From NCBI RefSeq assembly GCF_004115925.1, contig NZ_SDDX01000019.1:62001-126000 (forward strand): 64,000 nucleotides of DNA, given 5' to 3'. This document shows, one piece after another, positions 20,945 to 29,252 of the stretch. This DNA is from Lelliottia nimipressuralis (lineage in GTDB: Bacteria > Pseudomonadota > Gammaproteobacteria > Enterobacterales > Enterobacteriaceae). Below the pieces are notes generated by a model. The model searched no databases, was not told the origin of the DNA, and saw nothing but the letters and a program-made list of their open reading frames with translations. A program made the translations under genes and the position numbers. How positions within the stretch are numbered: position 1 is the stretch's first letter; each line of letters begins with the position of its first letter.

Positions 20945-21970
20945 TCACTGCTGATTAATCTCAATCCATTGCCGAATCTGGGATGAACGATAAATGGCCT
21001 CCACAAGGTTGATTGATTTTCCGGCTTCGCGAATATCGGTGTAATCCGCTTTTTCCGGGTTTTGGATGGCAGCATAAAAATTGCCAATCGCGTGCTGGTG
21101 GCCTAAACCCCAGTAACTTTTTGCGACACCGTTTGTCGATGCGTCGCTTACCAGTTTCACCCGCTCGCCGTTGCACAACCGCCACAGGGCGTTGTCGCAC
21201 AGCTGCAAGGTGCCGTTTTCGCAGTGAATCTCGAGCAGCAGCGGCGAGTCGGTGGTGTGGCAGTTAGTGGCGTAAAACAGGCCGCGCGCGCCGTTGGTGA
21301 AGTGCAGCGTCGCCATCGCGCTGTCCTCGGCTTGCGTCACGTCGGCCAGCTCGCCGCTGTCGACGACCCCTTTCAGGCGCGTCACGCCGCCCGCAAACCA
21401 CTGCATCAGATCGAGAGTGTGAATCGCCTGATTGATCAGCAAGCTCCCGCCCTCGGTGGCAAAACGTCCGCGCCAGGGGCTTTCGGTGTAATAAGCACCC
21501 GAACGCGACCAGGTGAGCACGGCTTTGATACTCAGCATCTTGCCCATCTCCCCCTCTGCCAGCTCCCGTCGGATGCGCTGGCTGGTGGGGTTGAGCCGGT
21601 TCTGATAACACACGCCAAGCAGCCCCGCCGCATTCTGCGCGGCGTGCGCGATCTCCGTGATTTCGCCGCCGTTCATCCCCACCGGCTTTTCGCAGAACAC
21701 ATGCTTTCCTGCCGCAAGGGCCGCCAGAATCATCCGTTTATGCTCGAAATGCGGCGTGCAGATGTGAATCACGTCGATTTCGTCATCCAGCAGCATCTCC
21801 TGATAATCCTGATAAAAGCGGCACTGATACGCCATCGCCAGCTTCAAACCGACTTCGCTGTTGATATCCGCCAGCGCGCGCAGGGTCACGCCAGGCATCT
21901 GGCGCAGGGCAATGACGTGGCAGCTGTGGATCGCGCCGCCGCCGATAAGGGCTGCATTGAGCGTTTTCAT
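20945..21970 (-). CDS. Gfo/Idh/MocA oxidoreductase 1
   Basis: 341 residues from ATG at 21970, which has GAGAGG five bases before it; a GTG two codons upstream is less likely. Rossmann domain with GGGAIHSCH (10-18) and VFCEKPVG with the catalytic E94-K95-P96; C-terminal alpha/beta domain with the active-site set N180, H184, D187 in LLINQAIHTLDLMQWF. Likely an NAD(P)-dependent dehydrogenase acting on a sugar ring hydroxyl. Fourth gene of the operon, six-base gap region after oxidoreductase 2. Confidence 0.88.
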   Translation of the reverse strand: MKTLNAALIGGGAIHSCHVIALRQMPGVTLRALADINSEVGLKLAMAYQCRFYQDYQEMLLDDEIDVIHICTPHFEHKRMILAALAAGKHVFCEKPVGMNGGEITEIAHAAQNAAGLLGVCYQNRLNPTSQRIRRELAEGEMGKMLSIKAVLTWSRSGAYYTESPWRGRFATEGGSLLINQAIHTLDLMQWFAGGVTRLKGVVDSGELADVTQAEDSAMATLHFTNGARGLFYATNCHTTDSPLLLEIHCENGTLQLCDNALWRLCNGERVKLVSDASTNGVAKSYWGLGHQHAIGNFYAAIQNPEKADYTDIREAGKSINLVEAIYRSSQIRQWIEINQQ

Positions 21971-21982
21971 CCGCACCTCTCG

Positions 21983-23050
21983 TTAATCCGCCGCGTTTGC
22001 CAGCATCTGCGCTTTCACGCACAGCTCGGCCGCTTTAAAGGCGTGCGCCTGGGTCATCGCGTTTTCGGTGCGATTCAGGCAGTCCAGAATTAGCTCGCCA
22101 AAGAACGGGAAACCGACCTGACCCGCCACCGGATAGCGGAATTCGCCCTCGTTGTTGACGAGGTACACCACGTCCTGTTCGCCGCGCGTGAGATCGACAT
22201 ATTTACGGATTTCGATATACCCGTCGGTGCCGAGCAGCGTCAGACGCCCATCGCCCCAGGTTGACAGCCCGTTGGGGGTAAACCAGTCGCAGCGGAAGTA
22301 GCCGCTGGCCCCGTTTTCACCCTTGAGCATCGCGTCGCCGAAATCTTCAAAATCTGGGTGGTGCGGATGGTTGAAATTTCGTGCCTGGCTGGCGACCACC
22401 GTGGCCTCGTAGTTGCCGGTGTAAAACAGGAATTGCTCGATCTGGTGGCTGCCGATATCGCACAGAATGCCGCCGAAATAGCGCCGCTCGTAGAACCAGT
22501 CCGGGCGGCCTTGCCCTTCGCGGTGTGGGCCCGTGCCGAGGGTCTGTACCACGCGACCTATCGCCCCCTGTTTCACCAGTTGCCCGGCAAACACCGCGCT
22601 TTCGACGTGCAGACGCTCGCTGTAATAGACCGCGTATTTACGCCCGGTTTTCGCCACCATCGCTTTGGCATCATCGAGCTGATCCAGCGTAGTCAGGGGG
22701 GCTTTGTCGGTGAAATAGTCTTTACCGGCGGCCATGGCTTTCAGCCCCAGCGCGCAGCGCTCGGACGGAACCGCCGCCCCGGCGACCAGCTGCACGTCGC
22801 TGTCGGCAAGAATCACCTCCAGCGAGTCAGCGACCTTCACCTGCGGATACTGCTGCACAAATTTATCCACTTTCGCGGGATCGGGATCGTAGACCCATTT
22901 CAGCGTCGCCCCGGCCTCCATCAGCCCGTTGCACATGCCGTAGATATGGCCGTGATCGAGAGCCGCCGCCGCAAAGACGAATTCACCGGGCTGGACCACC
23001 GGCTGTGGTTTGCCCACGGGCGCGTAATTCATACCGTCATGTTTATTCAT
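21983..23050 (-). CDS. Gfo/Idh/MocA-like protein 2 with atypical cofactor motifs
   Basis: 355 residues. The fold is recognisable (YFGGILCDIGSHQIEQFLFY with D198, H202, E205), but two signatures deviate. The glycine-rich nucleotide motif is replaced by FAAAALDHGHIYGM (26-39), and the usual EKP is D115-K116-A117 (YFTDKAPLT). A 20-residue N-terminal extension precedes the Rossmann core. It may be an isomerase or hydrolase-like member, or use its cofactor differently. Its ribosome site AGGGGA lies within the last codons of the upstream gene, so translation is probably coupled. Confidence 0.82.
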   Translation of the reverse strand: MNKHDGMNYAPVGKPQPVVQPGEFVFAAAALDHGHIYGMCNGLMEAGATLKWVYDPDPAKVDKFVQQYPQVKVADSLEVILADSDVQLVAGAAVPSERCALGLKAMAAGKDYFTDKAPLTTLDQLDDAKAMVAKTGRKYAVYYSERLHVESAVFAGQLVKQGAIGRVVQTLGTGPHREGQGRPDWFYERRYFGGILCDIGSHQIEQFLFYTGNYEATVVASQARNFNHPHHPDFEDFGDAMLKGENGASGYFRCDWFTPNGLSTWGDGRLTLLGTDGYIEIRKYVDLTRGEQDVVYLVNNEGEFRYPVAGQVGFPFFGELILDCLNRTENAMTQAHAFKAAELCVKAQMLANAAD

Positions 23051-23052
23051 GG

Positions 23053-24231
23053 TCAGATCCCCTGGTCCAGATTTTTGCCTAATGGAATGGCGCCGGTTTC
23101 GCTGAAATTGGCGACGCTGGCGGATTTTTGGTAGAAGCGCGGGGCGAGCACGTTGGTGCCACCGGTGCGATAGAACGGGTCGTCGCGGGAGATGGGCAGT
23201 CGGACCACACTTCCGGTGATGGACGATTTATAGATGGCTGTGATGAGTTCAAGGGAGCGTTTGCCCTGCACGCCATCGACCAGCGGAGCGGTTTGCTGTT
23301 CAACCGCGCGCAGCAGGTCGTGGATCTGCCCGGTATGCAGCGTCCACTCGAGTTTGGGCGTCTCGTGAAATACCGCATTCAGCTGCGTTTCGCGCGTCGT
23401 ATCGTTCGTGGCCTGCGGGAAACCGTTGTCGGCGCTGACGCTGGCGAACACCTCCCACGGTGCGGAGATCCGCGCTTTCTCACCCTGAATCACAATCTTC
23501 TGATCTTCTCCGTGGTGCACCACGGAAGCGGTGAGCTGCGTGAGTGCGCCGCTGGGGTATTTGAAAATCGCGGCGCTCAGATCTTCCACTTCGGCGTTGT
23601 CGTGAGCGACGTTGGTCATCATCGCCACCACTTCCGACGGAAAGCCCAGCATCCACTGGATGGCGTCGATATGGTGAACCGCATGGTTGAGGGTGCAGCC
23701 GCCGCCCTCTTTCTCCCAGGTGCCGCGCCACCACAGGTCGTAATAGCAGTGGCCGCGCCACCAGAACGAGTCCACCTGCGCGTGGCAGATTTTGCCCGCC
23801 AGGCCGGAATCCAGCGCCGCTTTCAGCCGCCAGAAGGCGTCGGTAAAGCGGTTCTGGGCGATGATCGACAGGGTTTTCCCGCTGGCTTGTTGCGCGGCAA
23901 TCATCGCGTCGCACTCCTCAAGCGACGCGGCCATCGGTTTTTCACACAGGACGTGACACCCGGCGTTCAGGGCGTCGATGCTGATTTCGGCGTGGACGTA
24001 GGGCGGCGTGCAGACGTCGACGATATCAATATCCGCTTCGGCGGCCAGCATCTGCTGGTGGCTTTCATAGATGCGCGCGTCATTCAGGCCGTAGCGCGCT
24101 TTTTTTTCGTGCGCTTTTTCCGGGTAGATGTCCACCAGCGCCACGATGGTGCAGCGCTGGCCGAACTGCAAATAGCTCTGAATATGGTTATGCGAGATGT
24201 TCCCTGTTCCCACGATGGCGATTTTTAACAT
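23053..24231 (-). CDS. Gfo/Idh/MocA oxidoreductase 3
   Basis: 392 residues. GTGNISHNH (8-16) nucleotide motif, HVLCEKPMA (E97, K98, P99) and catalytic GGGCTLNHAVHHIDAIQWML (N182, H186, D189). It is longer than the 330-350 typical of the family, with a C-terminal extension of about 40 residues (RDDPFYRTGGTNVLAPRFYQ) that may reach a neighbouring subunit. Second gene of the operon, 17 bases after oxidoreductase 4 and two bases before oxidoreductase 2. Confidence 0.88.
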   Translation of the reverse strand: MLKIAIVGTGNISHNHIQSYLQFGQRCTIVALVDIYPEKAHEKKARYGLNDARIYESHQQMLAAEADIDIVDVCTPPYVHAEISIDALNAGCHVLCEKPMAASLEECDAMIAAQQASGKTLSIIAQNRFTDAFWRLKAALDSGLAGKICHAQVDSFWWRGHCYYDLWWRGTWEKEGGGCTLNHAVHHIDAIQWMLGFPSEVVAMMTNVAHDNAEVEDLSAAIFKYPSGALTQLTASVVHHGEDQKIVIQGEKARISAPWEVFASVSADNGFPQATNDTTRETQLNAVFHETPKLEWTLHTGQIHDLLRAVEQQTAPLVDGVQGKRSLELITAIYKSSITGSVVRLPISRDDPFYRTGGTNVLAPRFYQKSASVANFSETGAIPLGKNLDQGI

Positions 24232-24248
24232 CGTTCTTTTCTCCGGTG

Positions 24249-25403
24249 TTACCAGGTGCCTGAGGCATCCAGGGTGCGGCTGGTGGTCTCTTTGTCCACA
24301 GAGGTGGCGATGCGCTGTTGTAGCAGGCGCAGGTACTGTTTTTCATTGAGCGGGAGCGTGACCCAGTCGTCCGTCCAGGTTGATAAATGCATGGCGTTGG
24401 AGAGCGTCAGGCCGTTGATCCCCTCAAGCCCGGGCGCAATCAGCGGCTCGCCGCGCAGCACGGCGGCGCAGAAGTTGGCGGTAATGACGTGGTGTTCGCT
24501 GCACTCCGCAGCGACCGGGATGGAAACCTCCCAGCACTCCGGCTCGCCAAAGCCGTTTTGCCAGCGGGCGTTAAAGTCGGTTTCGGACTCCCGCAGCCGC
24601 CAGTAGCGCAGTTTTCCCTCTTCGACCACCACTTTGCCGCGATCGCCGGTGATCTCCAGCCGGTTGGTTCCCGGCGTTTCGGCGACGGTGGTGATAAACA
24701 CCCCGGTCGCGCCATTGGCGTATTCGGCGTAGGCAGTCACCTCGTCTTCCACTTCAATCTGACGATGTTTACCGAACTGGCAAAACGCCCGCAGCCGCAC
24801 CGGCATCCCGACCAGCCACTGCCAGAGATCGAGCTGATGCGGGTCCTGGTTGAGCAGCACGCCGCCGCCTTCGCCCTTCCAGGAGGCGCGCCAGCCGCCG
24901 GAGTTGTAGTAGCTCTGTGAGCGATACCAGTTGGTGATAATCCAGTTAGAGCGGCGGATTTCGCCCAGCTCGCCGCTGTCGATCAGATCTTTCACTTTCT
25001 GATACAGCGGGTTAGGGCGCTGGTTGTACATGATGCCGAACACCACGTCGCACTCGCGTGCGCAGGCGTTCATCTCCTGCACTTGCGCGGTGTAGACGCC
25101 CGCCGGTTTCTCGCACAGGGTATGAATGCCGTGGCGCATCGCCATGATGGAAAGCCGGGGGTGATCGTAGTGGGGCGTGGCGACAATGACTGCGTCGATT
25201 CGCCCGCTGGTGAGCAGCTCTTCAGCCTCATGAAAGAGCGCGACGGACTCGCCGACGAGCTGCCGAATGGCGTGATGTTTCTCGGGAGCGTTATCGCAGA
25301 CCGCCGTCAGACAGGCATCTTTAACGACACCCGCTAACAGATAGCGCGCATGAACCGTGCCGATATTGCCGATACCAATAATGCCAAACCGTACCTTTTC
25401 CAT
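24249..25403 (-). CDS. Gfo/Idh/MocA oxidoreductase 4 (first gene of operon)
   Basis: 384 residues from ATG at 25403, after AAGGTG; the longer open frame upstream runs over the operator region and is rejected. Classical GIIGIGNIGTVHA (7-19), HTLCEKPAG (E98, K99, P100) and GGGVLLNQDPHQLDLWQWLV (N185, H189, D192). Of the four paralogues this has the most canonical cofactor motif. First gene of the operon, divergent from the LacI-type regulator. Confidence 0.88.
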   Translation of the reverse strand: MEKVRFGIIGIGNIGTVHARYLLAGVVKDACLTAVCDNAPEKHHAIRQLVGESVALFHEAEELLTSGRIDAVIVATPHYDHPRLSIMAMRHGIHTLCEKPAGVYTAQVQEMNACARECDVVFGIMYNQRPNPLYQKVKDLIDSGELGEIRRSNWIITNWYRSQSYYNSGGWRASWKGEGGGVLLNQDPHQLDLWQWLVGMPVRLRAFCQFGKHRQIEVEDEVTAYAEYANGATGVFITTVAETPGTNRLEITGDRGKVVVEEGKLRYWRLRESETDFNARWQNGFGEPECWEVSIPVAAECSEHHVITANFCAAVLRGEPLIAPGLEGINGLTLSNAMHLSTWTDDWVTLPLNEKQYLRLLQQRIATSVDKETTSRTLDASGTW

Positions 25404-25475
25404 GTCACACCTTAAGTCGTTAAAAAGAGTGATGAGGGGAAAATAGGAAAGGCGAACCGCAGCGACAATGTGTTT

Positions 25476-25493
25476 TTGTGAGAATACTCGCAA
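25476..25493. promoter_or_regulatory. LacI-type operator in the divergent promoter
   Basis: TTGTGAG, AATA, CTCGCAA: an 18-bp inverted repeat with one mismatch, 73 bases upstream of the oxidoreductase start and 100 bases upstream of the regulator. A second, weaker element TGCAA-ATAA-TTGCA lies at 25553-25566, close to the regulator start. Confidence 0.6.
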
Positions 25494-25593
25494 GGCGTAT
25501 AAGTAAACACCTACGCCCGGTAAATTTGGTTTTAAAATCAACAGGCTGTTTCTGCAAATAATTGCAAAAACTGAATGCGAGCGAGGTCACACT

Positions 25594-26652
25594 ATGCCGG
25601 GCAAGCTAAAAATGGACGAAATTGCGGCGTTGACGGGCTACTCCGTCAGCACCGTTTCCAGGGTTTTAAGCGGCAAATCCTATACCAGCGACAAGGCCCG
25701 CGAGGCCATCGTGCGCTGCGCGCGGGAACTTGGCGTGCTGGCGTCCATGGCGAGCGGGCGGCTGCTGATTAACGGCATTGCGGTGTTTGCCCCTGAACGC
25801 ACCTTTCAGGGACGCGGGGATATTTTTTATCTTGAGGTGACGAAAGGCATTGCCGAAGCCAGTGCACCCCATGATGTCTGGATCAGTTATTGCGGATTAG
25901 AAGAACAGCGCGCGGACGTAAAATTATTTCTCGAAAAAGCCGGGCATAAAAATATTAACGCGATCATTATTATCGGCACTGATGATTCCACCATCTTTAA
26001 ACTCGCCACCACCCTGAATAAGCCCTGCGTTTTAATTAACTCCATCGATCGGGAAATGGCGCTCGATTCTGTTTCGCCCGATCATCGTGCCATCGGGTTT
26101 ACCGCCATGCGCCATCTCTTCGAGCAGGGCCACCGCCGAATTCTGACCATGACCTGCCTGCGCCGGGAGACGCTCTACGCGCGCCTCGACGGCATTAAAG
26201 AGGCGTACCGCCATTTTCATGTGCCGTTCGATCCGCAAAACGATTTGCTGGTAACCGAGTGGTTTACGGCGGAGGAGGCCGAGCGCGCCCTCGACGACTG
26301 GCTGGCCGGGCACGATAAAACCCAGTGGCCGCAGGTGATTTTCCCCAACAGCACCAGTATGACGGAAGGGGTGCTCAGGGCGTTGCAGCGTCGCGGTCTG
26401 CGCGTGCCGGAGGATATCTCTATTATTACCACCGATTTCACCTGGAATCTGCAAAACCGGCTGGATGCGCCGGTGACGGGCGTCACGGTGCCGTGTCGTG
26501 AGCTGGGGATTGAGGCGGTGCACCTGCTTCAGACGCGGCTGAACCGGCCACAGGCGTCGGTGTTTAACCTGCTGTTGCAGGGCAAAGTGATGGATTTTGG
26601 ATCGGTCAGTAATGCCACGCGCCACGCGGCTCGCGTGGCGCTGGATCAGTAA
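25594..26652 (+). CDS. LacI-family transcriptional regulator
   Basis: 352 residues. N-terminal HTH (MDEIAALTGYSVSTVSRVLS, 7-26), hinge region, then a periplasmic-binding-protein-like effector domain (about 60-340). ATG at 25594 follows GAGG. Divergent from the oxidoreductase/transporter operon that it most likely represses. Its TAA stop is immediately adjacent to the msrA stop codon on the other strand, with no base between and no terminator. Confidence 0.92.
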   Translation: MPGKLKMDEIAALTGYSVSTVSRVLSGKSYTSDKAREAIVRCARELGVLASMASGRLLINGIAVFAPERTFQGRGDIFYLEVTKGIAEASAPHDVWISYCGLEEQRADVKLFLEKAGHKNINAIIIIGTDDSTIFKLATTLNKPCVLINSIDREMALDSVSPDHRAIGFTAMRHLFEQGHRRILTMTCLRRETLYARLDGIKEAYRHFHVPFDPQNDLLVTEWFTAEEAERALDDWLAGHDKTQWPQVIFPNSTSMTEGVLRALQRRGLRVPEDISIITTDFTWNLQNRLDAPVTGVTVPCRELGIEAVHLLQTRLNRPQASVFNLLLQGKVMDFGSVSNATRHAARVALDQ

Positions 26653-27294
26653 TCAGGCTAACTGTGGCGGCAGGCAGACACCAATCCCGCCGATCCCGCA
26701 GTAGCCGTACGGGTTTTTGTGCAGATACTGCTGGTGGTCATCTTCCGCGTAGTAGAACGGCGTGGCGTTGGCGATTTCGGTGGTGACGTGACGCTTATCG
26801 CCCGCAGCATTCATCGCCTCCTGGAAGCGGGTCAGGCTGGCGCGCGCGGCGGCGTCCTGCTCCGGCGTCAGCGGGTAAATGGCGGAACGGTATTGCGTAC
26901 CGTGATCGTTACCCTGCTGCATCCCCTGGGCCGGATCGTGGTTTTCCCAGAAAACCTGCAATAATTGTTCGTAGCTGATGATCGCCGGGTCGTACACCAC
27001 GCGCACGGCTTCTGCGTGGCCGGTATCACCCGAGCAGACTTCGCGGTAGGTCGGATTTGGCGTGTAACCGCCGGTGTAACCCGCCGCCGTGCTGTAGACG
27101 CCCGGCAGTTGCCAGAACAGACGCTCGACGCCCCAGAAGCAGCCCATGGCGAAGAGGGCGATCTCCATCCCGTCCGGGACGTTAGTCATTGAATGATTGT
27201 TCACAGCGTGTAAGGTAGCGACCGGCATTGGCGTATTACGTCCCGGTAGTGCATCTGCTTGAGAAACAAGATGCTTTTTGTCGAATAAACTCAC
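26653..27294 (-). CDS. msrA: Peptide methionine-S-sulfoxide reductase MsrA
   Basis: 213 residues, collinear with E. coli MsrA (212). Catalytic GCFWG (Cys near 52) and resolving cysteines in the C-terminal [15 protein letters not shown]. It reduces the S-epimer of methionine sulfoxide in proteins with thioredoxin. The last residues (PPQLA) differ slightly from E. coli, where the accessory block joins. Confidence 0.97.
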   Translation of the reverse strand: MSLFDKKHLVSQADALPGRNTPMPVATLHAVNNHSMTNVPDGMEIALFAMGCFWGVERLFWQLPGVYSTAAGYTGGYTPNPTYREVCSGDTGHAEAVRVVYDPAIISYEQLLQVFWENHDPAQGMQQGNDHGTQYRSAIYPLTPEQDAAARASLTRFQEAMNAAGDKRHVTTEIANATPFYYAEDDHQQYLHKNPYGYCGIGGIGVCLPPQLA

Positions 27295-27518
27295 GGTAGG
27301 GCCTCCGGGGCAGCGATGTTTCAGTTAAGGTTGTCATGGAGCGTTTAATTGAACACAATAAATACGCTGAATGAGTCTAGATTTAAACATAAGAAATATT
27401 AGGCCTCTCGGCCATTTTTCAACCCTCTTATTGGGTTTTGGGCTTTATGCCGTGATACGCCGCGGAGCGGTACATCAATTGCTTCCAGGGGTGGAAACAA
27501 GGATATTCAGGAGAGAAC

Positions 27519-29252
27519 GTGCCAAAGATCCGCCAGTTTTGTTTGGTCAGTTTATTGCTGACAAGCGGGGTCGCCAGCGCGGCGAATGTCCGTTTGCAGG
27601 TTGAGGGGTTATCCGGGACGCTGGAAAAAAACGTGCGTGCACAGCTGTCAACGATTGAGAGTGACGAAGTGACGCCGGACCGGCGCTTTCGCGCGCGCGT
27701 AGATGACGCGATCCGCGAAGGGTTAAAAGCGCTGGGCTACTACGAACCCACCATTGATTTCGATTTACGTCCACCACCGGCCAAGGGCCGTCAGGTGTTA
27801 ATTGCCCGCGTTTCCAAGGGCGAGCCGGTGCTGATCGGCGGCACCAACGTGGTGCTGCGCGGCGGCGCGCGTACTGACCGTGATTATCTGGATCTGCTGG
27901 GCACGCGCCCGAAAGTGGGCACCGTGCTGAATCACGGCGACTACGACCACTTCAAAAAAGAGCTTACCAGCGTCGCGCTGCGTAAGGGCTACTTCGACAG
28001 CCAGTTCAATAAAAGCCAGCTGGGCGTTGCCCTCGACCGCCGCCAGGCGTTCTGGGATATCGATTACGATAGCGGCGAACGCTACCGTTTTGGCGACGTG
28101 ACCTTCGAAGGCTCGCAAATCCGCGACGAGTATCTGCAAAACCTGATCCCTTTCAAAGAGGGCGATTACTACCAGTCAAAAGATCTGGCAGAGCTGAACC
28201 GCCGCCTGTCGGCGACCGGCTGGTTTAACTCCGTGGTTGTTGCGCCGGAATTCGACAAGGCGCGCAAAACCAAAGTGTTACCGCTGCACGGGGTGGTTTC
28301 ACCGCGTACCGAAAACACCATCGAAACCGGTGTCGGTTATTCAACGGACGTCGGCCCGCGCGTGAAAGCGACGTGGAAAAAGCCGTGGATGAACTCCTAC
28401 GGCCACAGCCTTACCACCAGCGCCAGCATCTCAGCGCCGGAACAGCAGCTCGATTTCAGCTATAAAATGCCGCTGCTGAAGAACCCGCTGGAGCAGTATT
28501 ACCTGGTGCAGGGCGGCTTTAAGCGTACCGATTTAAACGATACGGAGTCTGACTCCACCACCCTCGCATTGTCGCGCTTCTGGGACCTCTCCAGCGGCTG
28601 GCAGCGGGCGATTAATTTGCGCTGGAGTCTCGACCACTTTACCCAGGCAAACGTCACCAACACCACCATGCTGCTCTATCCGGGCGTGATGATCAGCCGT
28701 ACCCGCTCGCGCGGCGGTCTGATGCCGACCTGGGGCGATTCCCAGCGTTACTCGATTGATTACTCCAATACCGCCTGGGGATCGGACGTCGATTTCTCGG
28801 TAGTACAGGCGCAAAACGTCTGGATCCGCACGTTCTATGACAAACACCGCTTTGTGACGCGCGGAAACCTCGGCTGGATTGAAACCGGCGATTTCGAACG
28901 AGTGCCGCCAGACCTGCGTTTCTTCGCGGGTGGCGACCGCAGTATTCGCGGCTACAAATACAAATCGATCTCCCCGAAAAATGACAAAGGCCAGCTGATG
29001 GGAGCCTCCAAACTGGCGACCGGCTCGCTGGAGTACCAGTACAACGTCAGCGGTAAATGGTGGGGGGCGATGTTTGTCGACGGCGGTGAAGCGGTGAGCG
29101 ATATTCGCAAAAGCGATTTCAAAACCGGTGCGGGCGTAGGCGTGCGCTGGCAATCGCCGGTCGGGCCGATTAAGCTCGATTTCGCCGTTCCGGTCGGCGA
29201 CAAAGACGAACACGGTTTACAGTTTTACATCGGTCTGGGGCCTGAATTATGA
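27519..29252 (+). CDS. tamA: TamA, outer-membrane subunit of the translocation and assembly module
   Basis: 577 residues as in E. coli (YtfM). Signal peptide 1-21, three POTRA domains (about 22-265), then a 16-strand Omp85 barrel with the conserved loop-6 motif [13 protein letters not shown] near 470 and a C-terminal strand ending in GLGPEL. Partner of TamB in inserting or transporting outer-membrane components. The stop overlaps the tamB ATG by four bases (ATGA). Confidence 0.97.
   Translation: MPKIRQFCLVSLLLTSGVASAANVRLQVEGLSGTLEKNVRAQLSTIESDEVTPDRRFRARVDDAIREGLKALGYYEPTIDFDLRPPPAKGRQVLIARVSKGEPVLIGGTNVVLRGGARTDRDYLDLLGTRPKVGTVLNHGDYDHFKKELTSVALRKGYFDSQFNKSQLGVALDRRQAFWDIDYDSGERYRFGDVTFEGSQIRDEYLQNLIPFKEGDYYQSKDLAELNRRLSATGWFNSVVVAPEFDKARKTKVLPLHGVVSPRTENTIETGVGYSTDVGPRVKATWKKPWMNSYGHSLTTSASISAPEQQLDFSYKMPLLKNPLEQYYLVQGGFKRTDLNDTESDSTTLALSRFWDLSSGWQRAINLRWSLDHFTQANVTNTTMLLYPGVMISRTRSRGGLMPTWGDSQRYSIDYSNTAWGSDVDFSVVQAQNVWIRTFYDKHRFVTRGNLGWIETGDFERVPPDLRFFAGGDRSIRGYKYKSISPKNDKGQLMGASKLATGSLEYQYNVSGKWWGAMFVDGGEAVSDIRKSDFKTGAGVGVRWQSPVGPIKLDFAVPVGDKDEHGLQFYIGLGPEL

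Noticed and set aside
23128-24228. 366-codon open frame antisense to oxidoreductase 3
   Set aside because: Shadow of a family-typical gene with intact catalytic motifs; Arg/His-rich composition.
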